A stretch of DNA of 64,000 nucleotides from Winogradskyella echinorum. Lineage in GTDB: Bacteria > Bacteroidota > Bacteroidia > Flavobacteriales > Flavobacteriaceae. The stretch spans positions 496,001 through 560,000 of the forward strand of contig NZ_JACOQD010000001.1 of assembly GCF_014297365.1 (NCBI RefSeq), written 5' to 3'. Below are positions 1 through 7,187 of this stretch, piece after piece. Position 1 is the stretch's first letter. Every line of letters begins with the position of its first letter. The notes under the pieces are model-generated. The model ran no database searches, was not told the DNA's origin, and saw only the letters and a list, made by a program, of their open reading frames with translations. The position numbers and the translations under genes are program-made.

Positions 1-741
1 GATATGAGAACCACATCAGGAACTGATGATTTTATTGAAGGTAGAAGTAGTACAGTAAACTATAAGCTAAAATTATCGCTTACCAATTCTGAAATCTATA
101 CTACAAGTTTTTATTTTAATTCTAATGCTAGTTTAGGCTTAGATCCTGGTTATGATGCAGCAACTTTTGATGGATTTGGTGATAGTTATAAGCTATATTC
201 TCATTTAGTTGAAAACAATGAAGGAAGAAACATGACAATTCAGGCACTTGGAGAAGATGATATTAATAATGTTATTATTCCATTGGGAGTTAACTCTAAC
301 CAAGGTGAACAAATAACTTTTAGTATTAGTGAAACCTCTTTGCCTAGTACTATTAATGTTTATTTAGAAGATAATGTTAACAATACAACAACCTTACTAA
401 ACTCGAGTGACTATACCTTAACATTAAACCAAAATACAAGTGGCACTGGTCGTTTTTACTTACGTATAACAAATGGATTGTTATCAAACACTCTCAACAC
501 ATTAGATCATCTGAATATTTACAACAATCAAGAAAATAAGACTGTTGTGATTGAAGGTCAATTATCTGAGAATACTATTACAAAAATATACGATCTACAA
601 GGTAGAGTTGTAAACATTTCAACTTTATATACAACAGACACAACTCAATCTATAGATGTGAGTAATTTAAATACTGGCGTTTATGTTGTTCAACTTTCAA
701 ATAAATCACAACTGAAAACTCAAAAAATTATTATGAAATAA
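1..741 (+). CDS. Secreted protein with C-terminal type IX secretion sorting domain (5' end outside window)
   Basis: The reading frame is open at the left window edge, so this is the last 247 codons or so of a larger secreted protein. The final 70 residues have the pattern of a Por/T9SS type A sorting domain: a KIYDLQGRVV strand, a DVSNLNTGVYVVQL segment and a basic KTQKIIMK end. In this family the domain directs export across the outer membrane by the type IX system and is then removed. The part upstream of it is Asn/Thr-rich and beta-strand-like, as in adhesins or surface proteins. No catalytic motif is visible, so the function of the main body cannot be given. An internal Met at position 4 is not a credible start. 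Confidence 0.85.
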   Translation, partial: DMRTTSGTDDFIEGRSSTVNYKLKLSLTNSEIYTTSFYFNSNASLGLDPGYDAATFDGFGDSYKLYSHLVENNEGRNMTIQALGEDDINNVIIPLGVNSNQGEQITFSISETSLPSTINVYLEDNVNNTTTLLNSSDYTLTLNQNTSGTGRFYLRITNGLLSNTLNTLDHLNIYNNQENKTVVIEGQLSENTITKIYDLQGRVVNISTLYTTDTTQSIDVSNLNTGVYVVQLSNKSQLKTQKIIMK

Positions 742-762
742 TCTTAAAGACATATTTTATTG

Positions 763-797
763 AAAAATGCACTAAATTATTTTCGTGCATTTTTTTA
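763..797 (+). terminator. Rho-independent terminator after the T9SS protein gene
   Basis: A 10-bp stem (AAAAATGCAC pairing with GTGCATTTTT) around a 12-nt loop is followed by a run of T. It starts 21 bp after the stop codon of the secreted protein gene. Confidence 0.8.
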
Positions 798-1322
798 TTT
801 TATGCTTAGACTAATCAATAGTTATGTGACTTAAATAAAGAAAAAGTGTCATATACATAAGTAAATAAATTAAATTGACTAGCATCACATTAAATGCTAA
901 CTAAGATAAAAAACGACTAATTGTAACTACATCTATTTTGTATAATACCAATACATTATAGAGAATACAAATTTTTATATTTTGAAGATTATATTATTTA
1001 GTAAATATTTTACAAAGTAGAATTCAAAATTATTATTTTTAAAATCATCAGAATTAATTTTAATAAATGAAAAATTAAATAGAAGATTTGTATTGCATTT
1101 CATCTAGAAAAATGGAAAAAACAAACCATTTATTATAAAATTACGTATATAATAATGATAAAGTTTGTTTTCATAAAATTTAAATCCTAAATATTAGGAG
1201 CATTTCGTCGAAAACAACACTATTTAAAGGGTAAAAACGATTTTTAATGTAAACCTTTTCGTATTTTACTTCATTAAATAAATTATTTTATTATTTTTGA
1301 ACTCAAATCTAGGGCTAAAGCC
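798..1322. other. 525-bp AT-rich intergenic region without genes
   Basis: Both strands hold only very short open frames with no recognisable product. The stretch is extremely AT-rich. Nothing in it resembles a tRNA, an insertion sequence or a decayed gene. The only candidate signal is a -7-like box near its right end, listed separately. Confidence 0.6.
1292..1299 (+). promoter_or_regulatory. Possible Bacteroidota -7 box for the peptide-kinase cassette
   Basis: TATTTTTG fits the Bacteroidota -7 consensus TAnnTTTG and lies 23 bp before the ATG of the small peptide gene. No TTTG -33 element sits at the expected 19-20 bp spacing, so this is a weak call. Confidence 0.3.
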
Positions 1323-1484
1323 ATGAAGAAAGAAAACAACTTAGATAAAATCACTCGTAAAGAAGCCATAAAAAAAATGGGGAAATACGCTGCATTAACT
1401 GCTGTAGGAACATTCGTGATTTTAAATCCGCTTAAAGCACAATCGTCATCACCACCAGATCCAGGAGGAGACCCATTCGATTAA
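1323..1484 (+). CDS. 53-residue leader-like peptide, candidate substrate of the adjacent kinase
   Basis: The open frame begins ATG AAG AAA GAA and encodes 53 residues. It has a basic N-terminus (TRKEAIKKMGKY, from about residue 11), a hydrophobic stretch at about residues 24-36, then LNPLKAQ and a 13-residue tail SSSPPDPGGDPFD with three serines, several prolines and acidic residues. The layout suggests an export or leader segment followed by a short mature peptide, with a possible signal-peptidase-like site after KAQ. It lies 15 bp before the HPr-kinase-like gene and in the same frame, separated by one TAA. I infer that it is the precursor modified by the two downstream proteins. A plain small membrane peptide is the alternative. 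There is no direct evidence of processing. Confidence 0.6.
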   Translation: MKKENNLDKITRKEAIKKMGKYAALTAVGTFVILNPLKAQSSSPPDPGGDPFD

Positions 1485-1499
1485 TTCTTAAATTTTATT

Positions 1500-2630
1500 T
1501 TGAACAATAGCTTAGCACCAACATATGAAAGACAGATTGGTGAGCATTGGGTATTATGGTACTCAAAGTCTAATAGTTATAGTGTCGTTGAGTCCTCATT
1601 CAAAAATTATTTAGACTCTTACTTAAAAGCCGAAACTATCGGTGACTTTAAAAGAGATTGTAATATAGATTCTTTAGAAGTTGAAGCGATAGCATCAACA
1701 ATTAATAATTATCTTAAAGACTGCAATATTTCTATTGCCCCATCAATAGATGAACATGTATCTATCGATACTTCTTATCGTAATATTATAAAGCAATATT
1801 TTATAAAAGGTAAATCTATTAATATTTATTTTTGTTCAGAAAAAGTTCTAAAAACAATACATCCTGCCATAGCACATCTGGAGATTGATACAAGTAATTC
1901 TGCTGAAACAATTTTTGATATTTACCTCAAAGATGAGCAATTATATTTATTTAAAGATCAACAATTAATAACCAAAGCCGCAAAAAAAGATTATCATCTT
2001 ATACAGGGTAAATTTATAATGCAATTACTTTGTAATATTCATAATAATAGAGAAGGTAATTGGATTAGTACTTTTCATGGTTCTACAATAACAGATGGTA
2101 AATCTTCAATACTTTTTATTGGTAAATCTGGCAAAGGAAAAAGTACTTTGTGCGCGTTGTTAGCGGCTAATGGATATAATCTTCTTGCCGATGATGTTTC
2201 GCCAATGCTTTCGAAAAACAAATGCATTTATCATAACCCTTCAGCAATATCAATAAAAGAGGGTGCTTTTAATTTACTACAACCACTAGTTGATAATTTT
2301 AATGCATTGCCTAATATTCAATTTAACAAAGCAAAAGGTCTAATAAAGTACTTACCATGTAAAAACCCGAAAAAAGATTATTACCCTAGTAATACGGTTG
2401 TTATGGTAAATTATAAAAGCGAATCGGAAACTATTTTAGAGGATATATCTGTTAAAACTATGTTAGAAACATTAATTCCGGAATCGTGGCTATCACCAAA
2501 CCCTTTGCATGCTCGGCAATTTTTAGATTGGTTAGAAACACTGAATCTCTATAAATTAACCTATAGCGATACTGATAAAGTGACCTTAAAAATTTCGGAA
2601 TTATTCCAAGAACTTAATAAAAACTTATAA
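1500..2630 (+). CDS. HPr kinase-like P-loop protein (peptide or protein serine kinase candidate)
   Basis: 376 residues from a TTG start; no in-frame ATG lies near the N-terminus. The C-terminal half carries a Walker A loop GKSGKGKST (residues 208-216) and an ADDV motif (aspartates 231-232), which together mark the HprK/serine-kinase-like fold. A conserved-looking histidine-containing segment STFHGSTI precedes the loop. The N-terminal third (about residues 15-75) has strands followed by a helical stretch that could be a PqqD-like peptide-binding domain, but this is only a pattern impression. Related kinases in lasso-peptide clusters phosphorylate a precursor serine. Here the serine-bearing small peptide is immediately upstream. 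HPr itself is an unlikely substrate because no PTS genes are nearby. Confidence 0.7.
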   Translation: MNNSLAPTYERQIGEHWVLWYSKSNSYSVVESSFKNYLDSYLKAETIGDFKRDCNIDSLEVEAIASTINNYLKDCNISIAPSIDEHVSIDTSYRNIIKQYFIKGKSINIYFCSEKVLKTIHPAIAHLEIDTSNSAETIFDIYLKDEQLYLFKDQQLITKAAKKDYHLIQGKFIMQLLCNIHNNREGNWISTFHGSTITDGKSSILFIGKSGKGKSTLCALLAANGYNLLADDVSPMLSKNKCIYHNPSAISIKEGAFNLLQPLVDNFNALPNIQFNKAKGLIKYLPCKNPKKDYYPSNTVVMVNYKSESETILEDISVKTMLETLIPESWLSPNPLHARQFLDWLETLNLYKLTYSDTDKVTLKISELFQELNKNL

Positions 2631-2662
2631 TAATACTATATTAGTATTTTAGACAACTATCA

Positions 2663-3724
2663 ATGGGTAATCTTGCTATTACATATCAACATATTGCAGA
2701 TATCCTAAGTTTTAATACTCCAACCGAACAATTAGAGCAGACACTTAGTAGACAATCTTTTAATTGGGATGCCATTGTTATTGAAGGTAGCAAACATTTA
2801 ATTTTACCGGCTATTTATTGTAGGTTAAAGGCCAAACAACTGTTGCATTTACTACCTAAAGAGTTAAATAACTATTTAGAAGAAATTACTTCTATCAACA
2901 GAAACAGAAATATAGCCATATTACAACAAGTACATTCCATTTCTCAATTGTTTAATCAACATAGTATTAATCATGTATTTTTAAAAGGCTCCGCTTTATT
3001 GGTTTTTGGTTGTTTTAATGATAATGCAGAACGTATGATAGGTGATATAGATGTTTTAGTTACTACAAACGATCTAGAAAAAGCGTACAATTTATTAACA
3101 AAAAATCATTATGTACCAATAGATCAAACCATAGGACATCAATATTTTGAGCATAAGCACCTTCCAAGATTGAAAACTAAACATGAAATATGCGCAGTAG
3201 AAGTGCATGAAAAACTATTTACGTCTTTCACCTATAATGAACTTAAAAGTAATAATCTTTTAAACAAAAAAACAAACTTAAACTACATAGACATACCTTC
3301 TCAAAAACATCTATTAATGCATAACATTCTCAATTATCAAATCAATGATAAAGGGGCTTTATTTAATAGTATAAATTTTCGTTCAGCTTATGACACCTTA
3401 TGTTTATTGCGGAATTATGTTAATGAAGATGTTCCATGGTATTCCACTAAAATCTTCAGTCGTTATTTTAACAATCTAAGCCTTTTTTTTAAAGATGACC
3501 AAATAACCAATAAGGGCAACAAAAACATTTTCACATCTTTCTATTTGTTTAAATTAAAGCATCTTAGATTTTATAAATTTTGGAATAAAATATTAGTAAT
3601 TAGTAATTTTACACCGATTTTTATAAAACGTTTCTACTATTTTATATTTAACAATTCTTATAGAAAGTCGATAATAAAGGACAGAAAGAGAGTTTCCAGC
3701 CTTTTTAAGTCCATTTTTAAGTGA
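2663..3724 (+). CDS. Nucleotidyltransferase-fold protein (NTP_transf_5 type)
   Basis: 353 residues. The segment FLKGSALL (about 106-113) followed by RMIGDIDVLV (about 124-133) matches the KG...GDIDxLV pattern of uncharacterised nucleotidyltransferases, with D128 and D130 as likely metal ligands. The C-terminal third is basic and aromatic (many K, F and Y) with no recognisable domain. The gene follows the kinase gene by 32 bp, in a gap holding a small AATACTA/TAGTATT hairpin, and the two are probably co-transcribed. Proteins of this fold occur beside HprK-like kinases in peptide-tailoring clusters, where they may act on a phosphorylated peptide. That role is inferred here. The reaction and donor are unknown. 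Confidence 0.7.
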   Translation: MGNLAITYQHIADILSFNTPTEQLEQTLSRQSFNWDAIVIEGSKHLILPAIYCRLKAKQLLHLLPKELNNYLEEITSINRNRNIAILQQVHSISQLFNQHSINHVFLKGSALLVFGCFNDNAERMIGDIDVLVTTNDLEKAYNLLTKNHYVPIDQTIGHQYFEHKHLPRLKTKHEICAVEVHEKLFTSFTYNELKSNNLLNKKTNLNYIDIPSQKHLLMHNILNYQINDKGALFNSINFRSAYDTLCLLRNYVNEDVPWYSTKIFSRYFNNLSLFFKDDQITNKGNKNIFTSFYLFKLKHLRFYKFWNKILVISNFTPIFIKRFYYFIFNNSYRKSIIKDRKRVSSLFKSIFK

Positions 3725-3769
3725 ATTTATCTTTTTTTGCGTATTTAATCTAATAACTTTACTTCAATA

Positions 3770-3800
3770 TTTGTTTTATAATTCATAAAGTTTAACTTTG
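3770..3800 (+). promoter_or_regulatory. Consensus Bacteroidota promoter for the 3818 gene
   Basis: TTTG at 3770-3773, a 19-bp spacer, and TAACTTTG at 3793-3800 match the Bacteroidota primary sigma consensus in both sequence and spacing. The ATG follows 17 bp later, which leaves a very short leader. The promoter separates this gene from the upstream kinase cassette. Confidence 0.8.
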
Positions 3801-3817
3801 GGCAAAATGATTTTAGC

Positions 3818-4387
3818 ATGAAAAAATTAGTTTTAATATTAACATTAGTAGCATTTAGCTTATCATCATATGCTCAAAGAAATAATAAGGATTGGTTATT
3901 AAGTATTGGTTTAAACTCAGTTAATAGTTTAGGATCTAGATCACCAATTTTCCATCCAGAAAGATGGGTGAACCAGTTCCCTCTTTCAGCAGCAGTAGAA
4001 TTTAACTGGAGTGATGATTTTGCTGTAGAACAATCTTTAACATTTAATGGCTTTACTGAAGATGATGAAATTGATGGTGCTGATTTAAAGAAAGATTATA
4101 ACTATATATCGTTAGACACACATGTTAAATACTACTTTGGAAAATATATATTTTCTAGACGTGTAGATTGGATTGATTTATACGTTAACGGTGGGTTAGG
4201 ATTCTTTCATATAGATGAAACTAATATTTCTGCAAATCTAGGTGGTGGAGTTCTTTTTTGGCTAAACAAAACTAGAACTTTTGGTTTAAGAACTCAAGTC
4301 ATCGGTAAATTTGCTTTTAATCATAAGGATAGTGGCTTAGACAACAACCATTATCAATACCATTTACAAGCAGTATTTAAATTATAG
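3818..4387 (+). CDS. Small outer-membrane beta-barrel protein
   Basis: 189 residues with a clear signal peptide (MKKLVLILTLVAFSLSSYAQ, cleavage after AQ). The mature part alternates polar and hydrophobic residues and has typical strand segments such as AAVEFNWSDDFAVEQSLTF, LYVNGGLGFFHI and LGGGVLFWL. It ends with aromatic/hydrophobic FKL, the usual last strand of an outer-membrane barrel. The size suggests an eight-strand OmpW/OmpA-like barrel. It has its own promoter and a shared terminator, so it is a single-gene unit. No ligand or enzymatic role can be assigned. Confidence 0.75.
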   Translation: MKKLVLILTLVAFSLSSYAQRNNKDWLLSIGLNSVNSLGSRSPIFHPERWVNQFPLSAAVEFNWSDDFAVEQSLTFNGFTEDDEIDGADLKKDYNYISLDTHVKYYFGKYIFSRRVDWIDLYVNGGLGFFHIDETNISANLGGGVLFWLNKTRTFGLRTQVIGKFAFNHKDSGLDNNHYQYHLQAVFKL

Positions 4388-4411
4388 ATAGATACAATAT
4401 TCACTCATAAT

Positions 4412-4441
4412 AAAAGAGGCTAACAATTGTGAGCCTCTTTT
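4412..4441. terminator. Bidirectional terminator between convergent genes
   Basis: AAAAGAGGCT (4412-4421) pairs perfectly with AGCCTCTTTT (4432-4441) around a 10-nt loop. The A-run and T-run at the ends serve both the barrel protein gene on the plus strand and the decarboxylase gene on the minus strand. Confidence 0.85.
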
Positions 4442-4469
4442 ATTTTTTAGCAGTATTCTGTAATTACAA

Positions 4470-5411
4470 TTACTCTTTCAATAAATTATCAAAATAATCT
4501 ACAGTATATTTAAGTCCTTCTTTTAGGTTAATTTTAGGCTCCCAACCACCAAGTTCTTTCTTAGCTAAACTAATATCTGGTTGGCGTTGCATAGGATCAT
4601 CTTGTGGTAACGGCAAATAGGTGATTTTAGATTTAGACCCAACTATATCAACCACCTCCTTTGCTAACTCTAGCATAGTAAATTCTACTGGGTTTCCTAT
4701 ATTAACCGGACCAATTAAACTATCTCTACTATTCATCATTCGATGTGTACCTTCAATTAAATCATCAACATACTGAAAACTTCGAGTTTGTTTTCCTTCA
4801 CCAAAAATTGTAATATCCTCTCCTTTTAAAGCCTGCACAATAAAATTTGAAACTACCCTACCATCTTGAGGATGCATTCTTGGTCCATATGTATTAAAAA
4901 TACGGATGATTTTAATTTTAACTTCGTTTTGGTTATGATAGTCCATAAACAATGTTTCTGCACAGCGTTTTCCTTCATCGTAACATGATCTTAAACCAAT
5001 AGGGTTTACATTTCCCCAATAACTTTCAGGTTGCGGATGTACAGTAGGGTCACCATAAACTTCACTTGTAGAAGCCTGTAAAATTTTTGCACCAACACGT
5101 TTAGCTAAACCTAACATGTTTATAGCACCCATTACTGATGTTTTTACAGTTTTAATGGGATTATATTGATAATGAACCGGTGAAGCAGGACATGCCAAAT
5201 TATAGATTTCATCTACTTCTACCATATAAGGATTTGTAATATCATGTCGGACTAACTCAAAATAATGATGATCCATTAAATGTTCAATATTACGCTTAGA
5301 ACCTGTAAAATAATTATCTAAACAAATAACTTCGTTACCTTCATTTAATAATCGTTCGCACAAATGGGAACCTACAAAACCAGCACCACCAGTAACCAAT
5401 ATTCTTTTCAT
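4470..5411 (-). CDS. uxs: UDP-glucuronate decarboxylase (UDP-xylose synthase)
   Basis: 313 residues of an extended short-chain dehydrogenase. The NAD-binding motif GGAGFVGSH is at residues 8-16, and the catalytic pair Y144 and K148 lies in the segment CYDEGKR. The stretches [14 protein letters not shown] and [13 protein letters not shown] are characteristic of the UXS branch rather than of GalE or RmlB. The enzyme oxidises UDP-glucuronate at C4, decarboxylates it and re-reduces it to UDP-xylose for exopolysaccharide or glycan synthesis. It stands alone, with no glycosyltransferases or UDP-glucose dehydrogenase next to it, so its product must feed a pathway encoded elsewhere. The length is normal for the family. 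Confidence 0.9.
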   Translation of the reverse strand: MKRILVTGGAGFVGSHLCERLLNEGNEVICLDNYFTGSKRNIEHLMDHHYFELVRHDITNPYMVEVDEIYNLACPASPVHYQYNPIKTVKTSVMGAINMLGLAKRVGAKILQASTSEVYGDPTVHPQPESYWGNVNPIGLRSCYDEGKRCAETLFMDYHNQNEVKIKIIRIFNTYGPRMHPQDGRVVSNFIVQALKGEDITIFGEGKQTRSFQYVDDLIEGTHRMMNSRDSLIGPVNIGNPVEFTMLELAKEVVDIVGSKSKITYLPLPQDDPMQRQPDISLAKKELGGWEPKINLKEGLKYTVDYFDNLLKE

Positions 5412-5459
5412 ATTTTTACTACAATTAAGGTTTAAAAATAATACTTTATTTCATAGCTA

Positions 5460-6326
5460 TTAGTATCCAGCAAAATTAAAATTAAGCATTTGCTTCAAGT
5501 AGTAATATAGCTTAGGAAATTGATTTTTAAACTCTAATGGAGTCTCTATAAAATTCTCTAATATCACAGCAAAAAATTCAAATTGATTGGTATATGCATA
5601 AGCTCTAAAGTATTTAGATGCAATTAACTTCTGTCTTACAGCTTCATGGTTTTGCAAATAACTTGTTAATCTATCAAACCCTTCATTAAAAATTAAACTA
5701 CTAATATCATCGTTATTAGCTGCATTTAAATGTATCGCATGCCCAAACTCATGTATACCTAAATTAAGGTTGTCATCTCCTATTTTATAACCATATTTAA
5801 AGTCTTCCCATGAAAATACTATAGCTTTTAACTGCGGATTAGTTTCACCCTTATGAAATACTTCATTTGTTTTAGAATAATAAGCTTTAGGATAAACAAT
5901 AACCTTGTCAATTAAATCGATTTTATATTTTCTAAATCCAAACGTTAACATTATTGCTGTAGCAGAAATTAAAACTTTCATTTCTTCGCTTACTACTAAT
6001 CCTTCTCTACCAATAAATTGTTTATGATTAATAAATGATACTACTCTATGCTGAAATACTTGCTTTTCTTTTTCTTTAAGTCTTTGATAAAATAAAAATT
6101 CTCTTTCTAGAATTTTCATTTGCTCATTTGAAACTTTTTTCAAGAACAATCCATAATTTAATAAAAAAGGCTTGTGATATTTAAGAGCATACATTTGCTC
6201 AAAATAGAAGAAAAAACGGCTAAGTACAACTAAAGTCATACCAACAAAAAAGATTACTAATAAAATGAACTTTAGAGTTGGATTCATTACAGAGGATTGG
6301 GTTTCCTGAAGATAGATTAAGATCAT
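5460..6326 (-). CDS. MtfA-type zinc metallopeptidase
   Basis: 288 residues. An N-terminal membrane helix (about 18-40) is followed by a soluble domain with the zinc motif HEFGH at residues 192-196 and a downstream [15 protein letters not shown] / [14 protein letters not shown] region. That region probably supplies the third ligand, as in MtfA (DUF980) peptidases. In Escherichia coli MtfA binds the repressor Mlc, but here the membrane anchor suggests a different partner. An alternative start is Met14 (6287, MNPTLKF), which fits the helix better. The gene is transcribed alone, behind the tRNA-Arg terminator. Confidence 0.8.
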   Translation of the reverse strand: MILIYLQETQSSVMNPTLKFILLVIFFVGMTLVVLSRFFFYFEQMYALKYHKPFLLNYGLFLKKVSNEQMKILEREFLFYQRLKEKEKQVFQHRVVSFINHKQFIGREGLVVSEEMKVLISATAIMLTFGFRKYKIDLIDKVIVYPKAYYSKTNEVFHKGETNPQLKAIVFSWEDFKYGYKIGDDNLNLGIHEFGHAIHLNAANNDDISSLIFNEGFDRLTSYLQNHEAVRQKLIASKYFRAYAYTNQFEFFAVILENFIETPLEFKNQFPKLYYYLKQMLNFNFAGY

Positions 6327-6441
6327 GGCTAAATATAGAAAGAAAATACTTAATTATGTCTGGTAGATTTAATCCAAAAGAAAAGCCAAAATTTAAGATA
6401 ACTATACATCATCTAATCTCTGTTTTGACAATATTATAAAC

Positions 6442-6475
6442 AAAAAAAATGCTCAAGCAAACTTGGCATTTTTTT
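6442..6475 (-). terminator. Terminator after tRNA-Arg
   Basis: A hairpin (AATGC, one bulged T, CAAG, loop CAAA, CTTG, GCATT) is flanked by A-runs and T-runs. On the minus strand it follows the tRNA-Arg gene by about 20 bp and ends in a U-run. Confidence 0.75.
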
Positions 6476-6493
6476 GTTATTACTATTTATTCG

Positions 6494-6567
6494 TGACCTC
6501 GAGAGGATTCGAACCTCCAACCCTCAGAGCCGAAATCTGATATTCTATCCAGTTGAACTACGAGGCC
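6494..6567 (-). tRNA. tRNA-Arg (anticodon TCG)
   Basis: On the minus strand an acceptor stem GGCCTCG/CGAGGTC (one G-U pair), an anticodon stem TCAGA/TCTGA with loop TTTCGGC, and a T-arm with loop TTCGAAT form a complete 74-nt cloverleaf. The anticodon is TCG (arginine, CGA codons). CCA is not encoded. The gene begins 7 bp after the yqeY stop codon and is probably transcribed with it. Confidence 0.92.
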
Positions 6568-6574
6568 ATATTTG

Positions 6575-7024
6575 CTATGACAACTTAGCCTTAACTATCG
6601 TTGAAATAGTTTTACCATCTGCTTGCCCAGCTAATTCTTTACTAACAATTCCCATTACTTTACCCATATCTTTCATACCCTCGGCACCAACCTGATCTAT
6701 GGTCATAACAACCACTTTCTCAATCTCTTCTTCACTCAATGCTTCTGGTAAAAATTGGCTAATAATTTCTGCTTGATCTATTTCTGGTAAAGCTAAATCC
6801 TTGCGGTCTTGTTCTAAAAATATCGCCGCACTATCTTTTCGTTGCTTTACCATTTTAGATAGAATTTTTATTTCTTGTTCTTCAGTTAATTCTTCTTGAG
6901 AACCAGAAGATGTTTGAGCTAATAATATCTCAGATTTTACAGCTCTTAATGCTGCCAATGCTGTTTGATCTTTTTCTTTCATTGCCGCTTTCATAGCGGT
7001 CATTATATCATCTTTTAAGCTCAT
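6575..7024 (-). CDS. GatB/YqeY domain protein
   Basis: 149 residues starting MSLKDDIMTAMKAAMKEKD. This is a complete YqeY-type protein, with helical N-terminal sequence ALRAVKSEIL and C-terminal GMKDMGKVMGIVSKELAGQADG. The domain is related to the C-terminal tRNA-binding tail of GatB, and a link to tRNA amidation or quality control is assumed for the family but not proven. The frame stays open upstream to 7156, but that extension runs through the ftsZ terminator and this gene's own promoter, so 7024 is the real start. tRNA-Arg follows directly. Confidence 0.88.
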   Translation of the reverse strand: MSLKDDIMTAMKAAMKEKDQTALAALRAVKSEILLAQTSSGSQEELTEEQEIKILSKMVKQRKDSAAIFLEQDRKDLALPEIDQAEIISQFLPEALSEEEIEKVVVMTIDQVGAEGMKDMGKVMGIVSKELAGQADGKTISTIVKAKLS

Positions 7025-7047
7025 AATTCTCTTTTTTATTAGAAAAG

Positions 7048-7077
7048 CGAAGATACTAAAAAAGTTTCCATGACAAA
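7048..7077 (-). promoter_or_regulatory. Probable promoter of yqeY-tRNA-Arg
   Basis: Read on the minus strand, TTTG (7077-7074), an 18-bp spacer and TATCTTCG (7055-7048) approximate the Bacteroidota consensus with one mismatch in the -7 box. It lies 23 bp before the chosen start codon of yqeY. Confidence 0.5.
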
Positions 7078-7115
7078 TACCATAAATCCAATCAATACAA
7101 TAAATTAATAACAAC

Positions 7116-7150
7116 AAAAAGCCCAAAAAGTTGGAGTGGCTTTTTGGGCT
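7116..7150 (-). terminator. Terminator of the dcw operon, after ftsZ
   Basis: A perfect 11-bp stem (AGCCCAAAAAG with CTTTTTGGGCT) around a 9-nt loop begins 37 bp after the ftsZ stop and runs into a T-rich tract on the minus strand. Confidence 0.88.
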
Positions 7151-7187
7151 AGACAATAATGTGTTAACACTAAACTTAAATTTGCTA

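Noticed and set aside
798-1322. Hidden gene or RNA in the long AT-rich gap
   Set aside because: All frames are a few codons long, and no conserved fold such as a tRNA, a tmRNA or a riboswitch pattern could be recognised by eye.
1323-3724. Lasso-peptide cluster
   Set aside because: No asparagine-synthetase-like cyclase, no leader protease and no ABC exporter are present, and the small peptide tail lacks an acceptor acid at position 7-9 with an N-terminal Gly or Cys.
7025-7156. N-terminal extension of the YqeY frame up to 7156 (193 residues)
   Set aside because: The extension contains the ftsZ terminator stem and the likely promoter, and the remaining 149 residues are a full-length YqeY protein.
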